Shown here: positions 31,774 to 41,200 of the stretch, piece after piece | How the letters are laid out: each line of letters begins with the position of its first letter | Position numbering within the stretch: position 1 is the stretch's first letter | Assembly (NCBI GenBank): GCA_002869165.1 | Contig: PKTK01000006.1 | Location: forward strand, 1 to 64,000 | Direction of reading: 5' to 3' | From: Candidatus Parcubacteria bacterium | Lineage (GTDB): Bacteria; Patescibacteria; ABY1; BM507; UBA12075 | Length of the DNA: 64,000 nt | The notes under the pieces: generated by a model | What the model was told of the DNA's origin: nothing | The model's input: the letters and a program-made list of their open reading frames with translations, nothing else | Databases searched by the model: none | Translations under genes and position numbers: made by a program

Positions 31774-32604
31774 CTATATTTCCTTTATTTTTTTATCAAA
31801 TACCTCCAATTTCTTGTTTTCTGGATTTACTTTTTTAAGGTTATCGAATGCATCTAAGGCGGTTGCTTTGTCTTTGTTTATTATACTTATTTCCAATTTC
31901 ATGTCAAGGTATCTTGGGTTATTAGGCTCAGTTTTGGTGGCTGATTTAATATACTCCATTGCCTTGGAATATTCTTCATTGTCCTTGCTAATCTCAGCTA
32001 ATTCAAAATTAATCGAAGAAAGAAAATGAGGATCATTAGCTTGATCGTTGTTTTTTAATTTATTATCCTCAATCTCTGACTCATCTCTTTCGATCAGACG
32101 CAAAATATGTTCAAAAGTCTGCTTGGCTTCTCTGTATTGTTTTTTTTGTGCATACAATCTACCCAAACCTTTGAAAGCTTCTAGGTTTTGACTATCTTTA
32201 CTGATTAGATCAATATATACTTTCTCTGCTTCTTCAAATTTCTCGTCCTTTACTAATTCCTCAGCTTGTTCGGTCATAGACAAAACTTTTTCCTCGCTAA
32301 GTTCGGTTTCTTCGGCTTCCTTATTATAATTATCTTTGAATTCAAGTAATTTCTTGTATAATAAAGTAAAAAATGAACCAATATTCAAAATGACAGGCTT
32401 CATGTTATTTACAAATTTTGAATTGTAACGTATTACATTTCTTTTCAATCTATTGCTAATGATTTGCTCCTTGAATCTGGCTTCTTTTTCGGCTTGAATG
32501 GTCTCAACATCAAGTGAGGCTAAAACTGAAAATTTCCTAACTACAATAATCATGATAGTCATCAGACTAGCTAAGATTATTAATAAAGGGATGATATTAT
32601 ACAT
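31774..32604 (-). CDS. Membrane-anchored TPR protein
   Basis: This 276-residue protein has an N-terminal membrane segment (about 4-24, IIPLLIILASLMTIMIIVV) and a C-terminal array of about three to four tetratricopeptide repeats (about 108-270, with EKFEEAEKVYIDLI, KQYREAKQTFEHIL and EEYSKAMEYIKSA). TPR proteins mediate protein contacts; the partner is unknown. It is the last gene after the aldolase, 23 bp away, so it is probably co-transcribed. A long palindrome follows. Confidence 0.85.
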   Translation of the reverse strand: MYNIIPLLIILASLMTIMIIVVRKFSVLASLDVETIQAEKEARFKEQIISNRLKRNVIRYNSKFVNNMKPVILNIGSFFTLLYKKLLEFKDNYNKEAEETELSEEKVLSMTEQAEELVKDEKFEEAEKVYIDLISKDSQNLEAFKGLGRLYAQKKQYREAKQTFEHILRLIERDESEIEDNKLKNNDQANDPHFLSSINFELAEISKDNEEYSKAMEYIKSATKTEPNNPRYLDMKLEISIINKDKATALDAFDNLKKVNPENKKLEVFDKKIKEI

Positions 32605-32627
32605 AAATTTTTTTTATCCTCGCTTGT

Positions 32628-33503
32628 TTATGTCTTTATATTAGCTAATTTTACTTTGTCAGCACTACCAAGTATTTTCATATGCTCAATTGCCTTATTC
32701 TTCACGGCTTCAATACCAGGTCCAAGTAGGTGCCTAGGATCAGTATCTTTGGGATTATCTTTGCAATATTTCTTTACTGCATCAGTAAAACTTATTTTTA
32801 TGTCAGAACAAATATTGATAATATTAACTCCATTTTTAATTGATTCTTCAATCTTATTAACTTTCACACCAGAGCCTCCATGTAAAACAAAAGGAATTTT
32901 AGTGGCTGTTTTAATGCTTTTGAGTAAATCTATTAATATATCTTCATTGTCATACACCCCGTGAGCTGTCCCAACTGCAGCTGCGATAGTATCAACTCCG
33001 GTTTCTTTGACGAATTTAATTACCTCATCCAATTCAGCTATAGGAATATCTTCGATCTTCCCACCGTTATCACCATGCCCTCCCATGATAGCCCCAACCT
33101 CCCCTTGCACCCACACATCTTTGTTGTGAGCTATTTCTACTACTTGTTTTGTTAAGGCAATATTCTCATCAAGTGGCAAATGTGAAGCATCAATATGAAC
33201 TGATGAAAAACCAGCATTGATACAACCAAGCACATAATCAAGCTTCTTGCCATGATCAAGATGTAGAGCAATCGGTACTTGAGTTGCTACATTTTTAGCT
33301 ACAGTTGAAACTAAATGAGTTACTGGCTTTAGTCCCATATAGTCTATAGCTCCTTCACTCACCTGAATAATAGCTGGTGATTTGGCTTCTACCGCAGCTT
33401 GAGCAACTCCAAGAATTGACTCAAGACCATGAACATTGAAAGCACCAACTGCATAACCTTGTTTTTCTGCCTCCTTAACAATATTTTTAATGTGATCTAA
33501 CAT
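32628..33503 (-). CDS. fba: Class II fructose-bisphosphate aldolase
   Basis: This 291-residue zinc-dependent class II aldolase splits fructose 1,6-bisphosphate into glyceraldehyde 3-phosphate and dihydroxyacetone phosphate in the cytoplasm. Visible motifs: HLDHGK (about 79-84) with the zinc histidine and catalytic Asp, GEVGAIMGGHGDN, AHGVYDN and HGGSGVK (phosphate binding). It could also act on tagatose bisphosphate, as the subfamilies are alike. It follows tpiA by 17 bp, a natural pairing because TPI uses an aldolase product. Confidence 0.93.
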   Translation of the reverse strand: MLDHIKNIVKEAEKQGYAVGAFNVHGLESILGVAQAAVEAKSPAIIQVSEGAIDYMGLKPVTHLVSTVAKNVATQVPIALHLDHGKKLDYVLGCINAGFSSVHIDASHLPLDENIALTKQVVEIAHNKDVWVQGEVGAIMGGHGDNGGKIEDIPIAELDEVIKFVKETGVDTIAAAVGTAHGVYDNEDILIDLLKSIKTATKIPFVLHGGSGVKVNKIEESIKNGVNIINICSDIKISFTDAVKKYCKDNPKDTDPRHLLGPGIEAVKNKAIEHMKILGSADKVKLANIKT

Positions 33504-33520
33504 AAATCAATTTATATCTA

Positions 33521-34288
33521 CTATTTATTAAACGATTTAATTACTTTGGCAAATTCCTCTGCGTTCAAACTAGCTCCACCCACCAACATACCATCGATAT
33601 TTTCTAGGCCCAAGAATCCAACTACATTACTGGAATTAATACTACCTCCATAGATTATTTGAAAATTTTCGTCTACTACATCTTTGCCAAACATATCATT
33701 TAGAGTTAAACGAATCACTTTGTGAGCATACTCAGCTTCAGCTGGCTCGATCGCAGTTCCTGATCCAATTGCCCAAATAGGCTCATAGGCAACAATTATT
33801 CTATCTCCTTGGCCGAATTTAAGCCCGCCCAAAGCCTGTTGCAACTGATCAAATAAAACAAAGTCTCTTCTGTCTGTTTTTCGCTCATCCCAATTTTCAC
33901 CTATACAAACAACTGGTGTTACACCTTCTGTTTCTAAAACTAACTTGGTCTTTTTGTGAATCATTTCATAGTTCTCCATCATAAATTTTCGTCTCTCAGA
34001 ATGACCAATAATAATGAATTCACAACCCGCTTCCTTAAGCAACTGCGGTGAAATTTCTCCAGTATAGGCTCCTTGCTGTTCCCAAAAAGCATCCTGGCTA
34101 CAAATTTTCAAACTAGTATCTTTTAAAATATCAGCTACATCACAAACAGATAAAAAATTTGGTGCCACAGCAATCTCAATCCCCTTTATTTCTTTCAAAG
34201 GATCAATTAAATCCTGAGCAAGTTGCTTTGACTCACTCAAACTTATTTTCATCTTCCAATTAGCTATGATTATTTTTTCTTTAGACAT
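33521..34288 (-). CDS. tpiA: Triosephosphate isomerase
   Basis: This 255-residue TIM-barrel enzyme interconverts dihydroxyacetone phosphate and glyceraldehyde 3-phosphate. The active-site lysine is in ANWKM (about 10-14), the histidine in IIGHSERR (about 94-101), the glutamate in VAYEPIWAIG (about 165-174), and the phosphate-binding segment YGGSIN is near the end. Length is normal. It leads the aldolase-TPR gene run. Confidence 0.95.
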   Translation of the reverse strand: MSKEKIIIANWKMKISLSESKQLAQDLIDPLKEIKGIEIAVAPNFLSVCDVADILKDTSLKICSQDAFWEQQGAYTGEISPQLLKEAGCEFIIIGHSERRKFMMENYEMIHKKTKLVLETEGVTPVVCIGENWDERKTDRRDFVLFDQLQQALGGLKFGQGDRIIVAYEPIWAIGSGTAIEPAEAEYAHKVIRLTLNDMFGKDVVDENFQIIYGGSINSSNVVGFLGLENIDGMLVGGASLNAEEFAKVIKSFNK

Positions 34289-34459
34289 AGTTTTATACTA
34301 ATAAAGTAAGACACAAATTAAAAAGATACAAGCAACAACAAATTCTAATATTCAAATCAAAAAATTTATTCTACTTTTTTTATTATTACTAAAATATATT
34401 TATCAACTCTTTATTTTCTTGTTTTTTAGATTTATTTGTTTCTTGGATAATATTCTAAA

Positions 34460-35494
34460 TCACCATTTCCATTCATAATTCGCATAAACCCAATTAATCA
34501 AATGTTTAGTGTCTTCAAATCTATCAGCATGACCATGGCTCCCTAGAACTACTGTTATAACTCTTTTGTTTTGCAAATTTTCAAACATTGAAACAAAACA
34601 ATATCCAGCGGCTCCCGTAAAACCAGTCTTGCCTCCCAATATTCTTATATCACCTTCCTCGAAATCATCAAGTAAAATGTCTGTACTTTTTACTGTTTTA
34701 CTTTTTCCGCTCTTGGTAGTAAAAACATAAGACTCTCGGGAAACGCAATCTCTGATAGTTGGATTTCGCAACGCCTCACTAAGAAGAACTGATACTTCAT
34801 AAGCTGTAGAAGTATTCCAAGAACTTAGACCGATCGGATCAACAAAGCTGGTTTTCTCCAAATCTAAAAAATCTGCTTTTTGATTCATTAGATCAACAAA
34901 CTCTTCTTGAGTAAAACCACTAGCACTGACTAGAGCTTGTGTAGCAGTATTTGCTGAAGCTACCAAACTAGCATATAAAAGATCTTTAAGTTTTACAACT
35001 TCACCTTGGTAAACATAAATTCTTCCTCCACTGATATGATCACTTGCTTGTATCTCATATTCACTATTCCAGTCAAGCCCAAGATCCATTAATACAAGCG
35101 CTGTGGCCAACTTAGTGATACTGGCTATAGATCTCTCTTTGTCCTCAGCATAGGAATAAAGCACTTTCCCACTATTAACATCCAAAGCTAGAATACTGCC
35201 TGCTCCATGCGACAACTTGGATGTTTCCTCCTTTTTTTCTGGGGCAAAATTACTTTTATCTACTACTGGAAGGACATTATCTAATTCACTGATCTTTAAA
35301 TAACTTTTTATTCGTTTTTCCTCATCCACTTCCTCACCAACTTCTTCAGAAACACCCAAGACTTTACCGTTTTCTTCTTCTAAAACTATTAATTTTGATT
35401 CATCTATTTCACTTCCAGGTATAAAATGAATGATTGTCATGGCAGACACGACAAAAATAACTATTACTAGAATTAAATTTCTAATTATTTGCAT
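34460..35494 (-). CDS. D-alanyl-D-alanine carboxypeptidase (PBP5-type, S11)
   Basis: This 344-residue penicillin-binding protein would trim the terminal D-Ala from peptidoglycan peptides outside the membrane. An N-terminal membrane anchor or signal (about 5-27) precedes an acidic linker. Active-site motifs are complete: SITK (SxxK, about 134), SAN (about 187) and KTG (about 294). The C-terminal beta domain of PBP5 is missing, as is common in shorter S11 enzymes. A 171-bp gap separates it from tpiA. Confidence 0.9.
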   Translation of the reverse strand: MQIIRNLILVIVIFVVSAMTIIHFIPGSEIDESKLIVLEEENGKVLGVSEEVGEEVDEEKRIKSYLKISELDNVLPVVDKSNFAPEKKEETSKLSHGAGSILALDVNSGKVLYSYAEDKERSIASITKLATALVLMDLGLDWNSEYEIQASDHISGGRIYVYQGEVVKLKDLLYASLVASANTATQALVSASGFTQEEFVDLMNQKADFLDLEKTSFVDPIGLSSWNTSTAYEVSVLLSEALRNPTIRDCVSRESYVFTTKSGKSKTVKSTDILLDDFEEGDIRILGGKTGFTGAAGYCFVSMFENLQNKRVITVVLGSHGHADRFEDTKHLINWVYANYEWKW

Positions 35495-35626
35495 GGGGAT
35501 TTAAATAATTTTTAATTTTTTTAATTTTTTAATTTTTAAACAATTTCCAATTTTTTATTTTTCTAATTTCTAAACACCTTTCTCATCCCCTCCATTGTTA
35601 TATTCCTTCTCATCTTCGCTCTCTTC

Positions 35627-36310
35627 CTAGTCATCATCATACTCTTCATTATCCTCATCATATTCTTCATTTTTTTCTTCTGCTTCTAAGTCTTCCTGAA
35701 GATCAACTTTTTTGATTTTAATATCTTTTTTTTCTTCTGTATTCTTTTCCTGTTTTTCTTCCTTCTTATTAACATTCTCATCTTCTAACATTCTATCAAT
35801 GGAATCATCTTGCGATAATTTTTCAAAGTCAGGTAGTTCACTTACATCTGATATACCCAAAAATCTAACAAAATCCATGGTTACATTATAATAAGATTCA
35901 TCTTTTTGTTTATCAACTTTCACCTCAACCAAACCTCTAAGCAAAAGATTACGCAAGATCAAAGAACAATTAACGCCTCTAATTCTGTCTAAATCTAATT
36001 TTGAAATCGGGCCTCGATAGGCAATGATAGTCAAAGTCTCTAGGCTAGGCCTCGAAAGCTCACCGCTGGTTTCGTCTTGCAAGAATTCCTGAATCAGCTT
36101 GGCATTATCAGCTGAACTTACCATTTGAAACTTACTAGCATTCTTGATAATCTGAATTCCTTTTTTGGCTTCCTGATACTCTTTGACTAGATCCTCGCAA
36201 GCCTTCTTAACCTCCTCGTCATTTTTCTTTACAAACCCTGCCAATGCCTTCACGCTCATTGGTTTAGCGGAAATAAATAGCAGAGACTCGATTTTGGATT
36301 TTATACTCAT
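35627..36310 (-). CDS. scpB: Segregation and condensation protein B
   Basis: This 227-residue ScpB has two winged-helix domains in the first 165 residues (SIKSKIESLLFISAKPMS at the start; ETLTIIAYRGPISKLDLDRIRG in the second). With ScpA and SMC it forms the bacterial condensin. The last 60 residues are an acidic Glu/Asp/Lys tail. After the TAG stop the same frame continues as an acidic stretch for 18 more codons, so the tail may have been shortened by a nonsense change. It is separated from scpA by an inverted-repeat element. Confidence 0.92.
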   Translation of the reverse strand: MSIKSKIESLLFISAKPMSVKALAGFVKKNDEEVKKACEDLVKEYQEAKKGIQIIKNASKFQMVSSADNAKLIQEFLQDETSGELSRPSLETLTIIAYRGPISKLDLDRIRGVNCSLILRNLLLRGLVEVKVDKQKDESYYNVTMDFVRFLGISDVSELPDFEKLSQDDSIDRMLEDENVNKKEEKQEKNTEEKKDIKIKKVDLQEDLEAEEKNEEYDEDNEEYDDD

Positions 36311-36325
36311 TATTTTAATCTTTTT

Positions 36326-36420
36326 GTCATTCCCGGCCGGAGCGAAGCAAAAGGGAAGGGAATCTCGTCAATTTATACTTCATGAGATCCCCTTCCCTCT
36401 CTTCGATCGCCGGGGATGAC
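36326..36420. repeat. Imperfect palindromic element between scpA and scpB
   Basis: The outer arms GTCATTCCCGGC and GCCGGGGATGAC pair nearly perfectly, and the inner arms (AAGGGAAGGGAATCTC against GAGATCCCCTTCCCTCT) extend the hairpin. It resembles REP-type extragenic palindromes that spread between genes. It separates two genes that are usually adjacent. Confidence 0.7.
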
Positions 36421-36430
36421 AAATATTATT

Positions 36431-37135
36431 TTACCATCTCTCAAGGGTTATCTCTCCAAACAGTGCATCTTGCTCTAACTTTACTTCTCTCTGGCGCATC
36501 ATTTCCAGCGCTGCCAAGAATGATACTATTATTTCAGTTTTATTACTGGCGTTTTTAATTATTTTATTAAAGGAAAATTTTATTCGTTTAACTATCATTT
36601 CCTTGATGGAAAATATCTTGTCATCAATATTTATCTTTTCATCTTCCATAGTCTTCTCCTCTAGTCTTTCTACAGGACGTAAACGAACCAAGAGACTTTC
36701 AAAAACTGCTTTCATATCATCAGCTTGGAGTTTTTTTGGCGGAGCAAAGGAATTCGTATTAGCCATTATAGCCTTGCGGTTGAACTCGCGTTCAAACATA
36801 AACTTTTTCTTGCCTATCATCTTCTCTACTTTTTTGGTGGCCTCAATGAATTCTTTGTACATCTTAAGCTGTTTTTCTAACTCTTCTAAATCCTCTTCTT
36901 CTTCAGGATAAAGATATGGAAGTAAAGCCTTGGACTTGGCAAGTAATAATTTTGCAGCAATAACCAAAAAATCAGCCATCTCTTCTGGATTGATGGTTTC
37001 GGCGCTTCTAATATACTCAACGTACTGGTCCGCGATCTTAGCCAAACTGATCTGCGTAATGTCCATTTCTTCCTTTTCAATTAATTTAAGCATTAGAGAC
37101 AAAGGTCCCTCGAATTTTTCTAACTTTATATTCAT
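36431..37135 (-). CDS. scpA: Segregation and condensation protein A (kleisin)
   Basis: This 234-residue kleisin bridges SMC heads and binds ScpB. The N-terminal signature is KLEKFEGPLSLMLKLIEKEE with ITQISLAKIADQYVEYI; the middle is charged and helical; the C-terminus is a winged helix (VSFLAALEMMRQREVKLEQD) ending in GEITLERW. Length is normal. The typical scpA-scpB order is kept despite the palindrome between them. Confidence 0.93.
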   Translation of the reverse strand: MNIKLEKFEGPLSLMLKLIEKEEMDITQISLAKIADQYVEYIRSAETINPEEMADFLVIAAKLLLAKSKALLPYLYPEEEEDLEELEKQLKMYKEFIEATKKVEKMIGKKKFMFEREFNRKAIMANTNSFAPPKKLQADDMKAVFESLLVRLRPVERLEEKTMEDEKINIDDKIFSIKEMIVKRIKFSFNKIIKNASNKTEIIVSFLAALEMMRQREVKLEQDALFGEITLERW

Positions 37136-37210
37136 TTTATTTTTATTTCTCTCAAAAATGGTAACCGAAGATTTTAAGTGTTATGTTTTACTGTTTACAT
37201 CTTTAACTCT

Positions 37211-37231
37211 CCTGTCTGCCGAACAGGCAGG
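37211..37231. repeat. Short extragenic palindrome upstream of scpA
   Basis: An 8-bp stem, CCTGTCTG/CAGGCAGG with loop CCGAA, lies in the 203-bp gap between scpA and the membrane-protein gene, followed by GC-rich sequence that can pair with GGGGAG further on. It is a common type of intergenic hairpin. No other feature is seen in the gap. Confidence 0.55.
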
Positions 37232-37338
37232 CCTCCCCGCTTTCACGGTGCTCTTAGAAGGGGAGAATTTTTATGGATAATTTTAAAAATTGGGGATTTT
37301 ACACGGGGATGTGAGTAATCCACATACTATAAATTATA

Positions 37339-38235
37339 CTATATTTTGGATTTTTTTACCAATGCTATTTTAGCCCCTAAATCAAAGTACTTACTAAAAA
37401 CATAAAACTCAAAAGCTAAAATAATACCTAAAATTACAAGCAAAACTACATCTCTATAAAGTCCAGCCCAAAATAAGCCAAATATAGAGAATAAATGCAA
37501 AAAATACCTAATATTAAACAAGCCAAAACTTTTGTTTTCTTGTTGATTTTTATTTATCCTAAAATTATAAACACCTAATATTAGGAAAATAAGAAAAATT
37601 ATTATACTTAAATAATACTGTCCTACTAGTGACAAGGCTAAAATATATTTTAACTTGTACAAAGACCACATTATGGCTAAAAATAGCAAAAATGACACTA
37701 TCGGCACGAATATATACAAAATTCTGGCTAATGAGCTTCGAATTCGCTCTTTTTGTACTAAATATAATCTATCCCAAACAAATATAAATGAAAAAGGTAA
37801 AATCAGCCAGCCTAAATAATTAGAAGCCGGCACACCATAAAACCCTTCACCATTCTCAAAACCTATCCAAGTCCAAAGATTCATTTTGACTGCAACCACA
37901 TCCATTATAATATCTAGCACCAAAACATAGATTGGTGTTAGAAACAGTAACTGCCTTTTGGAATCAGTTACTTTCTTTATGATATTGTAAGCAGAATAAA
38001 CAATACAAGTCCAGAACAAAATAATAAACAAAGGTGTTTCAAACAAAAAAACATAAAATCCTTGATTATAAAAATATCCGCCTTCTTGTCCGGCAAACAT
38101 AACAATGCTCAGATTCTCAACCAATGAAACAAATAAAAATAGCAAAAACAGGAATCCTAAATTAGAATTCCTGTAAGCATGAGATAAATAATATGCAAAA
38201 ATTACCAATGATGATAGCTCTAAAAATACAAACAT
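37339..38235 (-). CDS. Carotenoid-biosynthesis (CruF-like) membrane protein
   Basis: This 298-residue protein has about seven or eight membrane segments. A conserved segment, FYGVPASNYLGWLI (about 132-145), matches the hallmark of the CruF/DUF422 carotenoid 1',2'-hydratase-like family. No other carotenoid gene is in the window, so the reaction is uncertain. The start lies 4 bp after the stop of the giant surface-protein gene, suggesting co-transcription. Confidence 0.65.
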   Translation of the reverse strand: MFVFLELSSLVIFAYYLSHAYRNSNLGFLFLLFLFVSLVENLSIVMFAGQEGGYFYNQGFYVFLFETPLFIILFWTCIVYSAYNIIKKVTDSKRQLLFLTPIYVLVLDIIMDVVAVKMNLWTWIGFENGEGFYGVPASNYLGWLILPFSFIFVWDRLYLVQKERIRSSLARILYIFVPIVSFLLFLAIMWSLYKLKYILALSLVGQYYLSIIIFLIFLILGVYNFRINKNQQENKSFGLFNIRYFLHLFSIFGLFWAGLYRDVVLLVILGIILAFEFYVFSKYFDLGAKIALVKKSKI

Positions 38236-38239
38236 ATGT

Positions 38240-41200
38240 TTACTGAGTTACTATATGCACACTAGCTGATGGGTTGCCACTCAAATCTATACTATATTCA
38301 CTGTCATTACCTAAAGCACCTGTGACGCTATTTAAATCAATGGACATAGTGTCACCTGCAAATGTAAAACCAGTCTCTAGTTGGACCAAACCTTCTAGCT
38401 CAACATCACCTTCTATTGTAATACGTGATAATTGTTCACCTCCCCCACTTAAATTAACTAAATTAGAGGCATCTAACTTAACAATAAAATCAGTGGCTGT
38501 AGTGGTAGCAATTTCATACAGACTTGGCGAAACAAAGGTGATAACTCCGGTTGAGTCTAATATATAAACTGTACCAGTAGCAATTGGATTTGAATCAATC
38601 TCAGCGTCTCCATCTATATCCAAATACAACCACGCACCACTTATATCCGAAGTAAATACACCACTAATACCAGTTAGTGTCAAAGTTGTTGTAGCTAGAC
38701 TTATCTTCTCTCCTTCTCCAATCAAAGAATAAGCATAGTGGACAGCAGATACAAAGGTTTCTCCCCCTGACCATTTATTACTTATTACTCCCTGACTATG
38801 GTTAGAAGCTGTAAGTATTCCATGAATAATTATTGATTTATCATCAGAATCAACTGGACTTCCATCTACCCCTCCATCAATATGAAGTGATAAATTACTA
38901 GTGCTTGCTGCCTTGATAAAATCAGCAAAGGAAAGTCCAGATATTGTGATAACATCATCTTTTACAAAATCTGACGTAACATCTATAACTAAAACTGAAC
39001 CTCCACCATCATAACTTACTGTAGTGCTGACCTTAGATGATTGGGCTCCGCCGATCGTAGCAGTAAGATCAGTGGTATCCCACAACATACCAGCTACAGA
39101 AGTAGCAATAGCGATCCGAATATCATTGCCTGCTGTAATAGAAGAGCCCAAACGATCTTCAATGGTTATTGTAGATATCGTGGTGGTGGCTTGGCCTACT
39201 TCAAATACCTGATCAGATGCACTTAGAATAAATACACCCTTGGCATGAAGAGTGGAGCTGGCATCTCCTGTATAACTAATAGGACTGTAAGAAGATGTTA
39301 ATCCCGTACCACTTACACTAGCAAAGTCTATTGCCATTCTGTCACCATCCTCAATATTTGAAGCTGTAAGGTCTAAATAAATATTTGTTGGAGTGTCATA
39401 AATATAACTATTTGAAGTTGCTAGAGTAATAGTTCCACTAGTACCAGAGATAGATACTTGACCATTAGAGACAATTTCTGGACCATTATATTTTCTGATC
39501 ATCCAATCATGGTCAGCGTTGGTGGAGCTGTAATATTCTCCTGCTACATAAATATGATTATATGAATCAATAACCATAGCGTGAGCATAGTCGTCATTAT
39601 TATTAGAAACTGTCAAAGTGCCTGTATAAGAATCACCCCAAGAAGTATCAATATCACCATTAGAATCATATTTATGAATCATCCAATCATCATCAACGTT
39701 AGCTGAGCTGAAATAAACACCAGCTACATAGATTGAATAAAATACATCCATACTAATAGTGTACGCGTAATCAGCGCCACCATTATTAGAAACTGCAACT
39801 ATTCCAGAATTAGAGTCACCCCAGGTGGTATCGAGATCGCCGTTTGCGTCGTATTTACGGATCATCCAATCATTATCAGCATTAACAGAACTATAATAAT
39901 CACCAGCTACATAAATAGCATTAACAGAGTCCGTGGTAATAGCGCGGATAGAATCATTACCAGTATTAGAAATAGTAATAATACCTGTATCAGAGTCACC
40001 CCAGGTAGTGTCGAGATCACCGTTTGCGTCGTATTTACGGATCATCCAATTGTAGTCACCATCAATTAGATCATAATACTCGCCCGCTACATAGATAGCC
40101 TTATCTGAATCAACTGTTATTGCGTAAGCAGAGTCATTATTAATATCACTAGAAACCGTAATAATACCTGAATCAGAGCTACCCCAGGTTGTGTCGAGAT
40201 CGCCGCCCGAATCGTACTTACGGATCATCCAATCATTATCAGAGTTAGTAGAATTATAGTAATCACCTGTTACGTAGATGGCGTTATCTGAGTCTATAGC
40301 AATAGCTCGTGCATAATCAGAGCCATTATTATTAGAAACTGTTATAATGCCAGAATTAGAATCACCCCAGGTGGTATCGAGATCGCCGTTTGCGTCGTAT
40401 TTACGGATCATCCAATCCTGGTCGGTATTAGTGAGATCATAATAATCACCAGCTACATAGATAGCGTTATTTGAATCTATACTCATGGCACGAGCATAAT
40501 CATTTCCATTGTTGTTAGAAACTGTGATAATACCAGAGTCAGAGCTACCCCAAGTGGTGTCGAGATCGCCAGATGAATTATATTTTCTAATCATCCAGTC
40601 ATTGTCAGTATTAGTAGAATCATAATAATCACCAGCTACATAGATAGCGTTACTTAAGTCAACACTCATAGCTCGAGCATAATCATAGCCGTCATTACTG
40701 GAAACTGAAATAATGCCGGTATCTGTGTCTCCCCAACCACTAGAAACGCTAACTCCATCAGCTATGGAGTTGCCATTGTAATCAATATACAATTGAACAT
40801 CCGTAATATCACTAGTCTCTACTCCAACTATATCGCTTAGATTAAATGTAGTATTTCCAAGGTTTACTACCTCTCCTTCGGTAACTAGAGAATATGAATA
40901 ATGAACTGTGGAGGTAGAGGTTTCCCCTGGCCATTTATTGCTAATCGAACCACCTGAAGCATTTCCCAAGTTGATAGCACCGTAAACCGTAATGGTCTTT
41001 TCATCTGTATCAACTGGATTAGAATCAACGCCTCCGTCTATATGGAGTTCGAGCATGCCAGTAGATGTAGCTACTTCTGTAAAATCAACAAATGAGAGAC
41101 CAGAAATAGTAAATGAATCCAGTGTTTCAAAATCTGAAGTGACATCTATGACTAGCACCGATCCAGCGCCATCATATGATACAGTAGTGCTTACCTTACT

